Part shown: in pieces, positions 32,384 through 42,821 of the stretch
Layout of the letters: each line of letters begins with the position of its first letter
Position numbering within the stretch: the stretch's first letter is position 1
Assembly: GCF_040869045.1 (NCBI RefSeq)
Contig: NC_090319.1
Location: 396,009,601 to 396,073,600 of the forward strand
Length of the DNA: 64,000 nucleotides
Direction of reading: 5' to 3'
DNA from: Eurosta solidaginis
Lineage: Eukaryota; Arthropoda; Insecta; Diptera; Tephritidae
Translations under genes and position numbers: made by a program
The notes under the pieces: generated by a model
What the model was told of the DNA's origin: nothing
Seen by the model: only the letters and a program-made list of their open reading frames with translations
Databases searched by the model: none

Positions 32384-32907
32384 TGTAAAGTGGCATTTCG
32401 ATGCCACTTAATTTTGGGCATACAGCCCCGCGCGCGTCCACACACGCAAAATAAATTAAACACCGCACTTGCTTTAATTTTAGTTACTTTTTATTAAAGT
32501 TCTCTTATGTTTGTTTGTTAAGTTGCTTTAAGTTTTATTTGCACAATAAATGTTTAGTTTTAATAAACCTAGTCCTTAGTTATTTTATTATTAGTTTTGT
32601 TAACTACGCCGTTCTTTCTCGCGTGTATTGCGGCAGCCGGTTCACTTCAAACTTTACTCAAAAACTGAAGCTGCTGACGCTTCAAAGCAGCCCTGCCGGT
32701 ATGCATTTTCACATAATGGGAAAATCGTATGATGCGATGGCGTGATAGAGTTGAGTAACGGGAGATTCAACCAATGGGGTTGAATCTCCGCATCATTCCA
32801 CTCTAACATTTTAAGTGATGCCAAGTGTTAATATGAGGGTTGCATCTTTTTATATATTTGATGGGGAGTTGCCAGATTTAAATACAGTGACCCAATTTGA
32901 CACTAAA
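32384..32907 (-). repeat. 5' LTR of the Gypsy element
   Basis: 524 bp, almost identical to the 3' LTR. The right edge reads CACTAAA where the other copy has CACTACA, so the outermost CA has mutated. It is followed by the ATAC duplication. Confidence 0.9.
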
Positions 32908-32911
32908 ATAC

Positions 32912-33624
32912 CACGAACAGCATCCCTGCCATGATTCCAAGGGCTTTTGATTTCGCCCTGCAGAACTTTTTCATTTTCTTCTACTTAATCTGGTGAGTGT
33001 CACACCCATTTTACAAAGTTTTTTCCAAAGTTATATTTTGCGTCTAAAAACCAATCCAATTACCATGTTTCATCCCTTTTTTCGTATTTGCTGTAGAATT
33101 ATGCCATTTTTTTCATTTTTCGAAATTTTCGATATCGAAAAAGTGGTCGTGGTTATAGTCGGATTTCGCCCATTTTTATTACCAAGATAAAGTGCGTTGA
33201 GATCAGTACGTGAACTAAGTTTAGTAAAGATATATCGATTTTTGCTCAAGGTAGTTTCATCAAGTTTCATCGCTTTATCCGTCCTTGGTAATGAATTATC
33301 GCAGTTTTTCGGTTTATCGAAATTTTCGATATCGAAAAAGTGGCCCTGGTTGTAGTCCGATTTCGTTCATTTTAAATAGCGATCTGAGATGAGTGCCCAG
33401 GAACCTACATACCTTATTTCATCAAGATACCTCAAAATTTACTCAAGTTATCGTGTTAACGGACAGACGAACGGACGGACATGGCTAAATGAATTTATTT
33501 TTTCGCCCAGATCATTTTGATATATAGAAGTCTATTTCTATCTCGATTAGTTTATGCCGTTACGGATTACCGTTATGCGAACAAAATTAATATACTCTGT
33601 GAGCTCTGCTCAGCTGAGTATAAA
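32912..33624 (+). mobile_element. Repeat B, left copy, part 2
   Basis: Continues after the Gypsy insertion with CACGAACAGCATCCCTGCC, AAGTTATATTTTGCGTC, CGATATCGAAAAAGTGG, CTCAAGTTATCGTGTTAACG, CGGACGGACATGGCTAAAT and the terminal GCTCAGCTGAGTATA. Compared with 34513-41118 it lacks about 1 kb in the middle, including the 235-bp unit. Confidence 0.8.
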
Positions 33625-33659
33625 AACAGCAAGCATCCACACTTATGTACAAGGCAACG

Positions 33660-33800
33660 AGGAATGTTCCGCACACATAACCGGCAGCTCGAAGTGAAGA
33701 GATATCTCACATACACATATGTAGGCATCAGCTAAGAACAGGAGTTGTTACTCACACATACACACGCATATAGCTAAATAACCAAGTATGCGATACAATG
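33660..33800 (-). repeat. Scrap related to the candidate solo LTR at 13.2-14.0 kb
   Basis: GAAGAGATATCTCACATACA, CATCAGCTAAGAACAGGAG and CACACGCATATAGCTA, read on the opposite strand, follow the order of phrases at about 13490-13620. Too short and diverged to define ends. Confidence 0.4.
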
Positions 33801-33824
33801 TTCCATACAATATATATTATGAAT

Positions 33825-34470
33825 AATAATGCACAAAAAATTGGTCCTTACGGGACTCCTATATTCACTTTTTGGTATTCGGATTCATATCCTTTCACTA
33901 CTGTGCGCTGCGTTTTATTCGTCAGGTATGACGTAAACAATTTTAGTTCACTGTTTTGGACCCCATACATATGTAATATTCGCAATAGTATATCTCTGTC
34001 TATTGTTTCAAAAGCTCGCTTGAAGTCTAGAAAAAGGCCATCATTTTCTTATTTTCATAACTTTTCCACTCACTAACTACATGGTTTACAGCTGTTTCAC
34101 AAGAGTATTTCTTTCGGAATCCCGATTGGTATGTCATAAACAATTTATTCGATTCAAAATATTTTTCTAACTGTATTTTGACAGTTTTCTCAAGAACTTT
34201 GCCTAACGTCTTTAATGAGATTAGGGGTCTAAATTCACACAGTTTACTGCCTTCTTAATCTCTGCAATTGGACTAATCATGGCTTCTTTCCAGATATCAT
34301 TTTGGCTTTAACTCTTACAAAATCTATTTCATTTTTTATTGATTTACATATACTTTGTGACCTGAGCTTTGGTGGTATTATCAACATATTGCACATGATC
34401 AATCGAATCTCTAATATACTTTCGACGAAAAATTTATTGAACTCATTAGACAAGGTCATTTAATCACAGT
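33825..34470 (-). mobile_element. LINE reverse transcriptase fragment
   Basis: Minus-strand frames give VRVKAKMISGKKP (near 34300), then a GLFLDFKRAFETIDRDILLR motif A near 34000. LHMYGVQNSELKLF and a VNIGVP-GP motif B (with a stop codon in place of one residue) follow near 33860. It ends before the catalytic YxDD. The fragment lies between the two inverted copies of repeat B. Confidence 0.7.
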
Positions 34471-34666
34471 ATTTTCTATCATTGAATATCACAGAATCAA
34501 TTTGCTTTTTATTATACTCAGCTGAGCAGAGCTCACAGAGTATATTAATTTTGTTCGCATAACGGTAATCCGTAACGCCAAAAACTAATCGAGATAGATA
34601 TAGACTTCTATATATCAAAATGATCTGAGCGAAAAAATAAATTCATTTAGCCATGTCCGTCCGTCC

Positions 34667-34705
34667 CACAGTGGCGCCTCTGCCGTTAAAGCATGGCAAA
34701 AATCA
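34667..34705 (+). other. Transib-1 left end, RSS-like
   Basis: Heptamer CACAGTG (34667-34673), 23-bp spacer, then CAAAAATCA (34697-34705). The heptamer is identical to the V(D)J consensus; the A-rich block resembles the nonamer ACAAAAACC (with a one-base shift GCAAAAATC agrees at 7 of 9 positions). Confidence 0.85.
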
Positions 34706-35434
34706 AAAAAATCATGAAAGCGTTCGCTAAATCTAATAATGTTTCTAATAGAGAATTTTCCGGGGATCAAGAATATACAACTGTTTTTTCATAGAAAATT
34801 ATAGTTTACCAGGTAGAGCCAATTCAGTTGACCAATTTTCAACATTGGGAAAAATTTGAAATTTTTCTTTTTTTCGTTGTGTTTAAAATGGTTTTGTGAG
34901 TAAATAAAGATAATTTAATTTAGGATTGAAACAAAAAAAAAAAATTGGCGGATATACCTGTTTTTCGAAATGCCTCTTTTTAGGCCCTTTTTAAAACTTT
35001 GATGGAAAAAAAATGTTAAAATATGTCCTCCGTCAAATTAACAGTAGTTATTTGTGAAATATTCAGTTATCTAAATTCATAAAGTCTACCTGCGTCCAGC
35101 TGCAACTTCACTTTTTACATCAAATAAAGTTAAACAACCTTGGGCATAAATACGCGCCTGAGCAGGTATATATAATTCAGTACGGCCGTAAGGTCGTTTT
35201 TGTTGTTGAACTTGTTAACAACATACATTTTTTTAGTTACGAATTGTATACCTGAAATTCATTTTAATAATTTGAGTAGGTATATAAAGCTATCCATCAT
35301 ACAATGCACATTATCATTCGTTTTTTGGAGATTAAGGAACTAAGTATTCTGTTTACTTAAATTAAGTGAATAGTATTTTTAAATATAGTTCACAGTTTAA
35401 TATTTAGTCAGATACACTCGAAGCCAATTCTAAT

Positions 35435-37412
35435 ATGTATCTAGAAAACTCGAAACTATTTGCGGTGTTTAAATCTACAAAGTCAAGACGGGACTTCGTT
35501 GAGGCTATTATGAGAGAATTAGCGAGTGAAACAAGCATTAAAGAAAAGGAAGGCCCGCAAGAAAAAATTGGTTTACAATGATAGAAAGAAAATGGAAGGA
35601 TGTCTATCGTAACAATTCAAAATTTCTAAGTAAGCATGAAGTGGCTAGCTGACAAAACTTTTTTGGACGAAGAAACGCCTAGCACGCCAACCAATCCAAC
35701 TAGAGGAAGACCAACAAAACCCATAGAAGAGTGTTCTACCTACACAAGGAAAAGGAAGCTGTTTGATACCACAAAAGCTATGGCCACGACTCATCTCTCA
35801 GAAGTACTGGCTATTAAATATAAAAAAGACGAAGAAAACGTGAAGTCTCATATAACAAAAGCAGTTGCGGTAGCAAGTCCAGAGCGACTGATGAGGATCA
35901 AAAACAGCATTCCCACACCACCAAATGCGCTACCTAGGAAATACACTCCCGAAGAAGCTTTGGCGCTGTTTATAGATCTCGGCTTAACGAAAAAAAAAAT
36001 ATATTATATTGCGTAAGTCATTATTGCAACGTAAAGCCGATATTTTACCTGGATACAAAAAAATTACTCAAGCCAACAAAGAAGCAGTTCCTCTAAGTCC
36101 CAAAATGACCGAAGTATCAGCTGAAATTGAGCTACAAAACTTAATGGATCATACGTCTACACGACTCCTTCAAAGTTTTACTGAAGGAAAGTTGAAATCA
36201 CTGCCAAAGGAGCTAGAATTGATAACTAAGTGGGGCTGTGATGGATCATCAGTACAAAGCGCATATAAACAAAGAATAAATGTAGACAATGAAACAATTA
36301 CAGATGGTAATATGTTTATGGCTTCTATTGTTCCATTACGACTGAAAGATGAAGCTTCAGAATATTGAAAAATCCACTTCCGTCATCAACTATATTGTGC
36401 CGCCCGATATTATTTAAATAAGAGAAGGAGTCTTCGGAACTCATAAAAGCTACAGTGAGTGATATAAAAAATCAAATTGCCAAATTAGAACGAACAATAA
36501 TTGAAATTGAAGAGGGGAATGTCATTACAATGAAGCATGATTTTCTTCTAACAATGGTCGATGGAATAGTTTTGAACTTAATAACAAATACGACATCTAC
36601 AATGAAATGTCCAATTTGTAAGAAGAGCCAAAACGACTTGAAAATCTTGATGATTCAATAACTGACGAACTAAATTATGAGTATGGAATATCCCCTTTGC
36701 ATGCTAGGATAAGATGTATGTAATTTGTTTTGAAGCTGGCTTATACACTACCACAACAAGGAGAAGTTTTCGCCGACAATACAACATGTAAGGAGAAACA
36801 AAACAGGAGACAAAAATAATTCAGGATGCATTCTATAAAGAGATTGGCCTTAGAGTTGACTGTCCAAAGTATGGATACGGAAATACAAATGATGGTAACT
36901 CCTCAAGAAGATTTTTTGAAAACGATGAAGTAACTGCTCGCATAACAGGAGTTGATAGAGATATTGTGAAAAGATTGGGAGTAATTTTAAATAATTTAAA
37001 CTGCCATGAACCAGTTAATGGACCCAAATTTGGAGAATATGCATCTAAAACTACAGAGTTGCTGCATCAAAAGTATCCTGAGAAGAAACTTACACCAACG
37101 GTACATAAAATTTTAGCACATGGAAAAGATTTAATAGAGTACCAGTGCTTACCATTAGGAGAATTGTCTGAAGAAGCTCAAGAATCTAAGAACAAGGACT
37201 ACAAAAGATATAGATGTATGAACACCTGCAAAGTATCACGAGTTAGACAAAACGAAGACCTTTTCAACATGTTAGCTATCTCTTCTGATCCAGTCATATC
37301 ATCTATGAGGTATGTAGGAACACAAAAAGATCTTACAGATGCGTATAGCTCAGAAATGGTTGCTTTGTTAGATATATGTTCCAGTGACGATGACTATGTT
37401 AAGATAAAATAA
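35435..37412 (+). pseudogene. Transib transposase (RAG1-like DDE), broken
   Basis: Coding starts at ATG 35435 (MYLENSKLFAVF). A stop and frameshift come by 35.65 kb; MKWLADKTFLDEETPS and KYTPEEALALFIDLGLTKKK continue. The 36009 frame has LITKWGCDGSSVQSAYKQ, placed like the first catalytic Asp of RAG1 (CDGMGD). The 36455 frame has LLTMVDGIVLNLITNTTSTM followed by CPIC, like the second Asp and the zinc Cys pair of RAG1. The last frame has YGYGNTNDGNSSRRFFEN, LTPTVHKILAHGKDLI and LGELSEEAQESKNKDYKRYR, the third-acid (Glu) region. At least four frame disruptions make it inactive. Length (about 660 codons) fits the family. Confidence 0.85.
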
Positions 37413-38283
37413 GTTTCTCACTTCTTATCGCAACAATGAAAAAGAGATTTACTAATCAATTTTGTTACTTTATTGAAAAATAAGATATCTATGTACAAGT
37501 TAATTTTTTATTTCAAATAAAAGAATTAATTAATTTAGTAATTTATAAATATATACTTTTCGTTATTGCATTTCTCTAAAGTTTATCAAATTTATTTTAA
37601 AGCTTAGGCATTTCCCCTTCAAACGAGTATTAAATTTTTATAGAAATCAATACGTCTATCGAGTTTGGTACAAATGGGTAAAGCGGTTACTAAGATCAAA
37701 CTTTTTAGCATAAATGGGCAGTGCCACTCCCCTTTTCCAAAATTCGTTGGCTGTTTAATCTTTAGCTCAAATAAAATTTCATTGAACCACTTTCAATAAC
37801 TTTTAGTTATTAATAAAATACATATTTAGCTTGTAAATTAAAAAAAAAAACCTAAAATTTTACGATGAATTTTGAAGCACCTTGTTATTGTGGCACCAAA
37901 AACGGACATTTAAGTTTTAAAAGAGTATTGCCATTTAAAAGAAACAATACGTCTATCGATTTTGGTAGTTATTGATTACGTGACTACTTAGATACAACTT
38001 TTTATCATAAGTGCGCAGTGCCACGCTATCTTATCAAAATCATTAGTTTATCTTATTTAATGCTTAAATACGTCATTATAAGACAAATCTCATTTTATTT
38101 TTTTTTATTTTTTACTAAAAACATTTTGTTTTTGCAATTTTCTAACAATTTTCGACTTTGACGAATTTTTTTTGAAGCACCCTGTATCTGTGACATTCTG
38201 AGCTTTCACACAATAAAACTTGAAATAATTAGCTTTCATTTTCATTTAAAATTTTTAAACTATCTTCATTGGTTCAAAAGTTA

Positions 38284-38322
38284 TGATTTTTGCAAAGAAA
38301 AAACTCAAAAGGCGCCACTGTG
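38284..38322 (-). other. Transib-1 right end, RSS-like
   Basis: Complement strand from 38322: CACAGTG, a 23-bp spacer, then CAAAAATCA. Spacer length is the same as at the left end although 18 of its bases are largely unrelated. Confidence 0.85.
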
Positions 38323-38895
38323 CGTCCGTCCATAAACACGATAACTTGAGTAAATTTTGACGTATCTTAATAAAATTTGGTATGTAGGTTCCTCATCATC
38401 TCTGATCGCTATTTAAAATGAACGAAATCGGACTATACCACGCCCATTTTCTCGATATCGAAAATTTCGAAAAACCGAAAAACTGCGATAATTCATTAGC
38501 AAGGACGGATAAAGCGATGAAACTTGGTAGGTGGGTTTACCTTATAACACAGGATAGAAAGTTAGTAAAATTTTGGACAATGGGCGTGGCACCGCCTACT
38601 TTTAAAAGAAGGTAATTTAAAACTTTTGCAAGCTGTAATTTGGCAGTCGTTGAAGATATCATGATGGAATTTGGCAGGAATGTTACTCCTGTTACTATAT
38701 ATGTATGTGCCAAATAAAAATTAGCAAAATCGGATGACGAACACGCCAACTTAAAAAAAAATTTGTATGTCAAATTTTAACAAAAAATTTAATATCTTTA
38801 CAGTATATAAGTAAATTATGTCAACATTCAGCTCCAGTAATGATATGGTGCAACAAAATACAAAAATAAAAGAAAATTTCAAAATGGGCGTGGCT

Positions 38896-39600
38896 CCGCT
38901 CTTTTTCATTTAATTTGTCTAGAATACTTTTAATGCCATAAGTCGAACAAAAATTTACCAATCCTAGCTTCTATGCCGGTAACTGTTTTCTGTGAAAATG
39001 GGCGAAATCGGCTGAAGCCACGCCCAGTTTTTATACACCGTCGACCGTCTGTCCTTCCTCTTGGCCGCTAACACGATACCTTGAGCAAAAATCGATATAT
39101 CTTTACTAAACTTAGTTCCCGTACTGATCTCCGCTCTTTTTCATTTAATTTGTCTAGAATACTTTTAATGCCATAAGTCGAACAAAAATTTACCAATCCT
39201 AGCTTCTATGCCGGTAACTGTTTTCTGTGAAAATGGGCGAAATCGGCTGAAGCCACGCCCAGTTTTTATACACCGTCGACCGTCTGTCCTTCCTCTTGGC
39301 CGCTAACACGATACCTTGAGCAAAAATCGATATATCTTTACTAAACTTAGTTCCCGTACTGATCTCCGCTCTTTTTCATTTAATTTGTCTAGAATACTTT
39401 TAATGCCATAAGTCGAACAAAAATTTACCAATCCTAGCTTCTATGCCGGTAACTGTTTTCTGTGAAAATGGGCGAAATCGGCTGAAGCCACGCCCAGTTT
39501 TTATACACCGTCGACCGTCTGTCCTTCCTCTTGGCCGCTAACACGATACCTTGAGCAAAAATCGATATATCTTTACTAAACTTAGTTCCCGTACTGATCT
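38896..39600. repeat. Three head-to-tail copies of a 235-bp unit
   Basis: Units start at 38896, 39131 and 39366 with CCGCTCTTTTTCATT and end with TCCCGTACTGATCT. By eye all three are identical, in contrast to the diverged tandem units elsewhere in this repeat family. Each unit holds CCACGCCCAG and TACACCGTCGACCG. The unit is an internal part of repeat B, which in related copies occurs once. Confidence 0.92.
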
Positions 39601-40076
39601 GAACGCAATTTATCTTGGTATTAAAAATGGGCGAAATCCGACTATGACCACGCCCACTTTTTCGATATCGAAAATTTCGAAAAATTAAAAAAATGGCATA
39701 ATTCTATACCAAATATGAAAAAAGTGATGAAACATGGTAATTGGATTGGTATTTTGACGCAAAATATAACTTTGGAAAAAAACTTTGTAAAATGGGTGTG
39801 ACACCTACCAGATTAAGTAGGAGAAAATGAAAAAGTTCTGCAGGGCGAAATCAAAAGCCTTTGGAATCATGGCAGGAATACTGTTCGTGGTATTACATAT
39901 ATAAATAAATTAGCGGTACACGACAGATGATGTTCTGGGTCACCCTGGTCCAAATTTTGGTCGATATCTCGAAAACGCATTCACATATACAACTAAGGGT
40001 CACTCCCTTTTAAAACCCTCATCAATATCTTCAATTTGATACCCATATCGTAAAAACACATTTTAGAGTCACCCCT

Positions 40077-40918
40077 TACTTACTTAATTGGCGCTTAACC
40101 GTCTAAACGGTTATGGCCGTCCAACAAGGCGCGCCAGTCGCTCCTTCGCTCCGCCAACCGGCGCCAATTGGTCACACCAAGGGAGTTTAAATCGTTTTCC
40201 ACCTGGTCCTTCCAACGGAGTGGGGGCCGCCCTCTACCTCTGCTTCCATAGGCGGGTTCCGATAGAAACACTTTCTTGGCCGGAGCATCATCTTTCATTC
40301 GCATAACATGGCCTAGCCAGCGCAGCCGCTGCGTTTTAATTCGCTGGACTATGTTGATGTCTGCGTATAGCTCGTACAGCTCATCATTAAATCTTCTTCG
40401 GTACTCGCCATCACCAACGCGTAGAGGTCCATAAATCTTTCGAAGAACTTTTCTCTCGAACACTCCCAAAGCCGCTTCATCTGCTGCTGTCATGGTCCAT
40501 GCTTCTGCCCCATATAGCAGGACGGGTACGATAAGTGACTTGTAGACTATGATTTTCGTTCGCCGAGAGAGGACTTTACTTTTCAATTGCCTACCTAGTC
40601 CAAAGTAGCATTTATTGGCAAGATTGATTCTTCGCTGGATTTCAGTGCTGATGTTGTTGCTAGTGTTGATGCTGGTTCCCAAATAAACGAAGTCTTTTAC
40701 TATTTCGAAATTATGGCTGCCAACAGTAGCGTGGTTGCCAAGGCACATATGCGCTGACTCTTTGCTCGATGACAGCAGGTACTTCGTTTTGTCCTCATTC
40801 ACCATCAAACCCATCTTTACCGCTTCTTTTTCCAGTTTGGAGTAAGCAGAACTAACAGCGCGGGTGTTTAGGCCGATGATATAAATGTCATCAGCATATG
40901 CCAGTAATTGTCAAGTAA
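40077..40918 (-). mobile_element. RTE LINE, 5'-truncated, with 10-bp target duplication
   Basis: The copy begins inside the reverse transcriptase at 40918 (SYADD-like AYADDIYIIGLNTRAV) and ends in a TAAG-repeat tail at 40077-40090. AGTCACCCCT (40067-40076) and AGTCGCCCCT (40919-40928) flank it, differing at one base. It is inserted in repeat B and supplies an uninterrupted comparison for the Transib-2 insertion site. Confidence 0.9.
40095..40917 (-). pseudogene. RTE reverse transcriptase C-terminal part
   Basis: The frame is open from the truncated end through KLEKEAVKMGLMVNEDKTKY, FVYLGTSINTSNNISTEIQR, ERKVLRKIYGPLRVGDGEYR, IKTQRLRWLGHVMRMKDDAP and WRRLAERRSDWRALLDG. The YADD catalytic pair is intact near 40900. 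The C-terminal TQRLRWLGHVxRM motif is typical of RTE LINEs. The lack of N-terminal endonuclease and fingers makes it non-functional, but the remaining 270 codons have no stop, so it is younger than most repeats around it. Confidence 0.88.
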
Positions 40919-41336
40919 AGTCGCCCCTGGTCCGCCTTTATGGGGATATCTCGAAAAGGCGTCCACCTATAGAACTATGACCCACTCCCTTCTAAAATAC
41001 TCTTTAATACCTTCCATTTGATACCTATGTCATACAAACACATTCCACGGTTACCCTAGGTTAATTTTCCTACATGGTGATTTTCCCTTATTTTGTCTCT
41101 AAAGCTCTCAGCTGAGTATGTATTGTTCCGTTACATCCGAAGTTAGCCTTCCTTACTTGTTGTTGTGATTATTTACTAACAGCATAATGATGTCGCGCGA
41201 GCAGCGGAAAGAATTGGGTGTAGCAGACAAAGAAATAAACAAAACAATAAACAATAATGCAAACGAAAGTAAAGTAACTCTTCAGCTTTTATATGATGAG
41301 ATACTGAAAACAAATGAACGTTGACTTTCTCGCTAC

Positions 41337-42203
41337 CATGGTTCAACTATATACAGCTTGGCTCATCTGTAAAGCAACAAAATATGTCTGTTCAAATTGT
41401 CAAAATCTGTGTATTGGTGTTGGTGCGAATGGTATGGAATGGAAACATAAAACTTGGCAGATTTTGTATGTGTAAGTAAAATGTTGCCAATGTGTTGGTT
41501 TCATTTTGAGTTTGCCATCTCCTTTTGACAATCCCTTCGACCAGGGATGCACCTTAACGTTAAGCTAATCGTTTATCAAAAAATTTCCACCGTTTCCGTT
41601 GAAACACTTCGAAATATTATCGATAAAGAAATTATCAAGATAAATTGTATCTCGTTTTTAACCGAAACGAAAAGCTTTCGTTAAGGTTAAAAACGTTAAC
41701 AAAAACGTGATACTTTATGTTTGAATTGTGCTGGCAATGCTATAGCCATGGTGAAGCCGTAAGGTGGTAACAACGAGCGCACATACACACACAAACTCTA
41801 TGTAATTTGTTTGTGTAATTTGTTGGTGGTAATGTCAAAAATACTCTGAGAAATGTTCGTACTGTCAAAATTAATGAGAAAAGTTGCAATCAGCTCAGCT
41901 AATGCTTTCACCTTTAATGACTCCGCCATCAATCAGCTTTGCCAGCATAGTTTGAAATTAATAATCAACATAAACGATTTGATTTCGTTTTGATATGGCA
42001 GAAAACGAAACGAAATCATTTCGTTAATTTGACGTTCTTAACGTTAATAAACGAAACGAAATGACTTTGTTTCGTTTATTAACGTTAACTATCGTAACGA
42101 AATGATATCGGTTCGTTGGTTAAGCATGCCTGCCTTCGACCATGCAATGACATAAATAAAATCAGCTGATGAGATGAGCCAACCTGTACATAATTGAACC
42201 ATG
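41337..42203. mobile_element. P-like MITE with 8-bp target duplication
   Basis: Ends CATGGTTCAACTATATACAG (left) and, complemented, CATGGTTCAATTATGTACAG (right), continuing with TTGGCTCATC at both. CTCGCTAC flanks it at 41329-41336 and 42204-42211. CATG-starting ends with 8-bp duplications suit the P superfamily, though hAT is possible. Without the inner insertion it is about 270 bp and non-coding. Confidence 0.85.
41542..42132. mobile_element. hAT-like MITE inside the P-like MITE
   Basis: 591 bp with ends CAGGGATGC and, complemented, CAGGCATGC, flanked by CCTTCGAC at 41534-41541 and 42133-42140. CAG-starting ends with an 8-bp duplication are those of hAT elements. The interior has GTTAACG/CGTTAAC and ACGAAACG runs in both orientations, giving strong hairpin potential, and no frame of note. 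Confidence 0.85.
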
Positions 42204-42821
42204 CTCGCTACAATACATCAAATAAAAGAAGAAAGCAAAGAACTTAAAATCAAAGTGTGTAAGCTTGAGAGTAAACTTAGTTATGAGGCTCAGAAGCAAC
42301 TTGAAAATATAATTGAAGTTGTGGGTGTGCCAACTACTAACTATAAAAATGCGAAGGTGTGTGTAATGAAAATTTTCAGTGATGCATTAAATGTGGCAGT
42401 TTCGGAGGATGAAATTGAGGAATTCTCCATGAAGCGTGTTAACGTAAAAGCATCTTCTTCTTCGGCTAACGGCGTAAAGCATAATATTTGGGTAAAACTT
42501 AAATCAAATGACAAAAAGAAGGAAATTATGATGGCCAAAAGATCTGCAAAGAAAAAACTTAATACTTCACTATTTTCGGATACTAGCTCTAGCATAAAAA
42601 AAATATCTTTATTAATAATTGTTTAACAAGATAAACCCGTGCATTATATCTAGCTGCGAAGAAGGTTAAAAAGGAAAAGCACTTAAAGTATTTATGGTTT
42701 AGCAAGTCAATACTACTTATGAAAAAGAAAATGATAAAGCTGTTGTCATTAAAACGTTTGAAGATCTAAGAGATATTTCTGCCTAGCATTTAATAATCCT
42801 ATTGTATTTAATTTTTAATAA

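Larger units (their letters stand above)
23121..32907 (-). mobile_element. 412/mdg1-like Ty3/Gypsy LTR retrotransposon, defective
   Basis: The 9.8-kb element has LTRs at 23121-23651 and 32384-32907 and ATAC duplicated on both sides (23117-23120, 32908-32911). On the minus strand the order is 5' LTR, primer site, long leader, gag, protease, reverse transcriptase, RNase H, integrase, purine tract, 3' LTR, as in Ty3/Gypsy. No envelope frame is seen. Coding regions carry several frameshifts. The leader contains a 1.6-kb palindromic SINE insertion (29806-31405). Removing the element and one ATAC rejoins repeat B (GTAATAC to CACGAACAG), matching the uninterrupted copy near 39885. The assignment to 412/mdg1 rests on the primer site, 4-bp duplication and gag/pol character. 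Confidence 0.9.
34667..38322 (+). mobile_element. Transib-1 DNA transposon, 3.66 kb, both ends present
   Basis: The left end is CACAGTGGCGCCTCTGCC and the complement of the right end is CACAGTGGCGCCTTTTGAG. CGTCC is duplicated at 34662-34666 and 38323-38327, a 5-bp GC-rich duplication typical of Transib. At each end the heptamer CACAGTG is followed by 23 bp and then CAAAAATCA; only GCGCC of the spacer is shared. The element encodes a broken Transib transposase (35435-37412). Removing it restores repeat B (CCATGTCCGTCCGTCCGTCC leading to ACACGATAAC). It is followed inside by a long AT-rich 3' part (37413-38280) without coding content. Confidence 0.9.
34513..41118 (-). mobile_element. Repeat B, right copy, with nested insertions
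   Basis: The left terminus near 34513 (TACTCAGCTGAGCAGAGC) and right terminus near 41110 (CTCTCAGCTGAGTATG) both carry the palindrome CTCAGCTGAG. Within, read on the minus strand, the order of phrases is that of the left copy (GTATGACATAGGTATCAAA, TTTTCGAGATAT, TAATACCACGAACAG, GGGCGTGG blocks, GTTATCGTGTT and GGACGGACATGGCT). It is interrupted by an RTE copy (40077-40918) and Transib-1 (34667-38322) and holds a 235-bp unit in triplicate. No coding frame belongs to it. Confidence 0.78.
41188..42626 (+). pseudogene. Outer LINE ORF1, split by MITE
   Basis: Starts at ATGATGTCGCGCGAGCAGC with MMSREQRKELGVADKEINK. The 41337-42203 MITE interrupts it after a TTTCTCGCTAC. Coding resumes with IHQIKEESKELKIKVCKLES (coiled-coil-like heptads) and EVVGVPTTNYKNAKVCVMKI, then HNIWVKLKSNDKKKEIMMAK with KRSAKKKL. 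This layout (coiled coil, RNA-recognition-like fold, basic tail) suits an RNA-binding LINE ORF1. A one-base frameshift precedes the MITE and stops follow at 42624. Confidence 0.7.

Noticed and set aside
38896..39600. Regular repeats that might suggest a CRISPR array
   Set aside because: Units are 235 bp, head to tail with no unique spacers, in a eukaryotic genome; it is a tandem triplication.
40088..40306. Plus-strand frame with SRSFAPPTGANW
   Set aside because: Antisense of the RTE reverse transcriptase end; no support.
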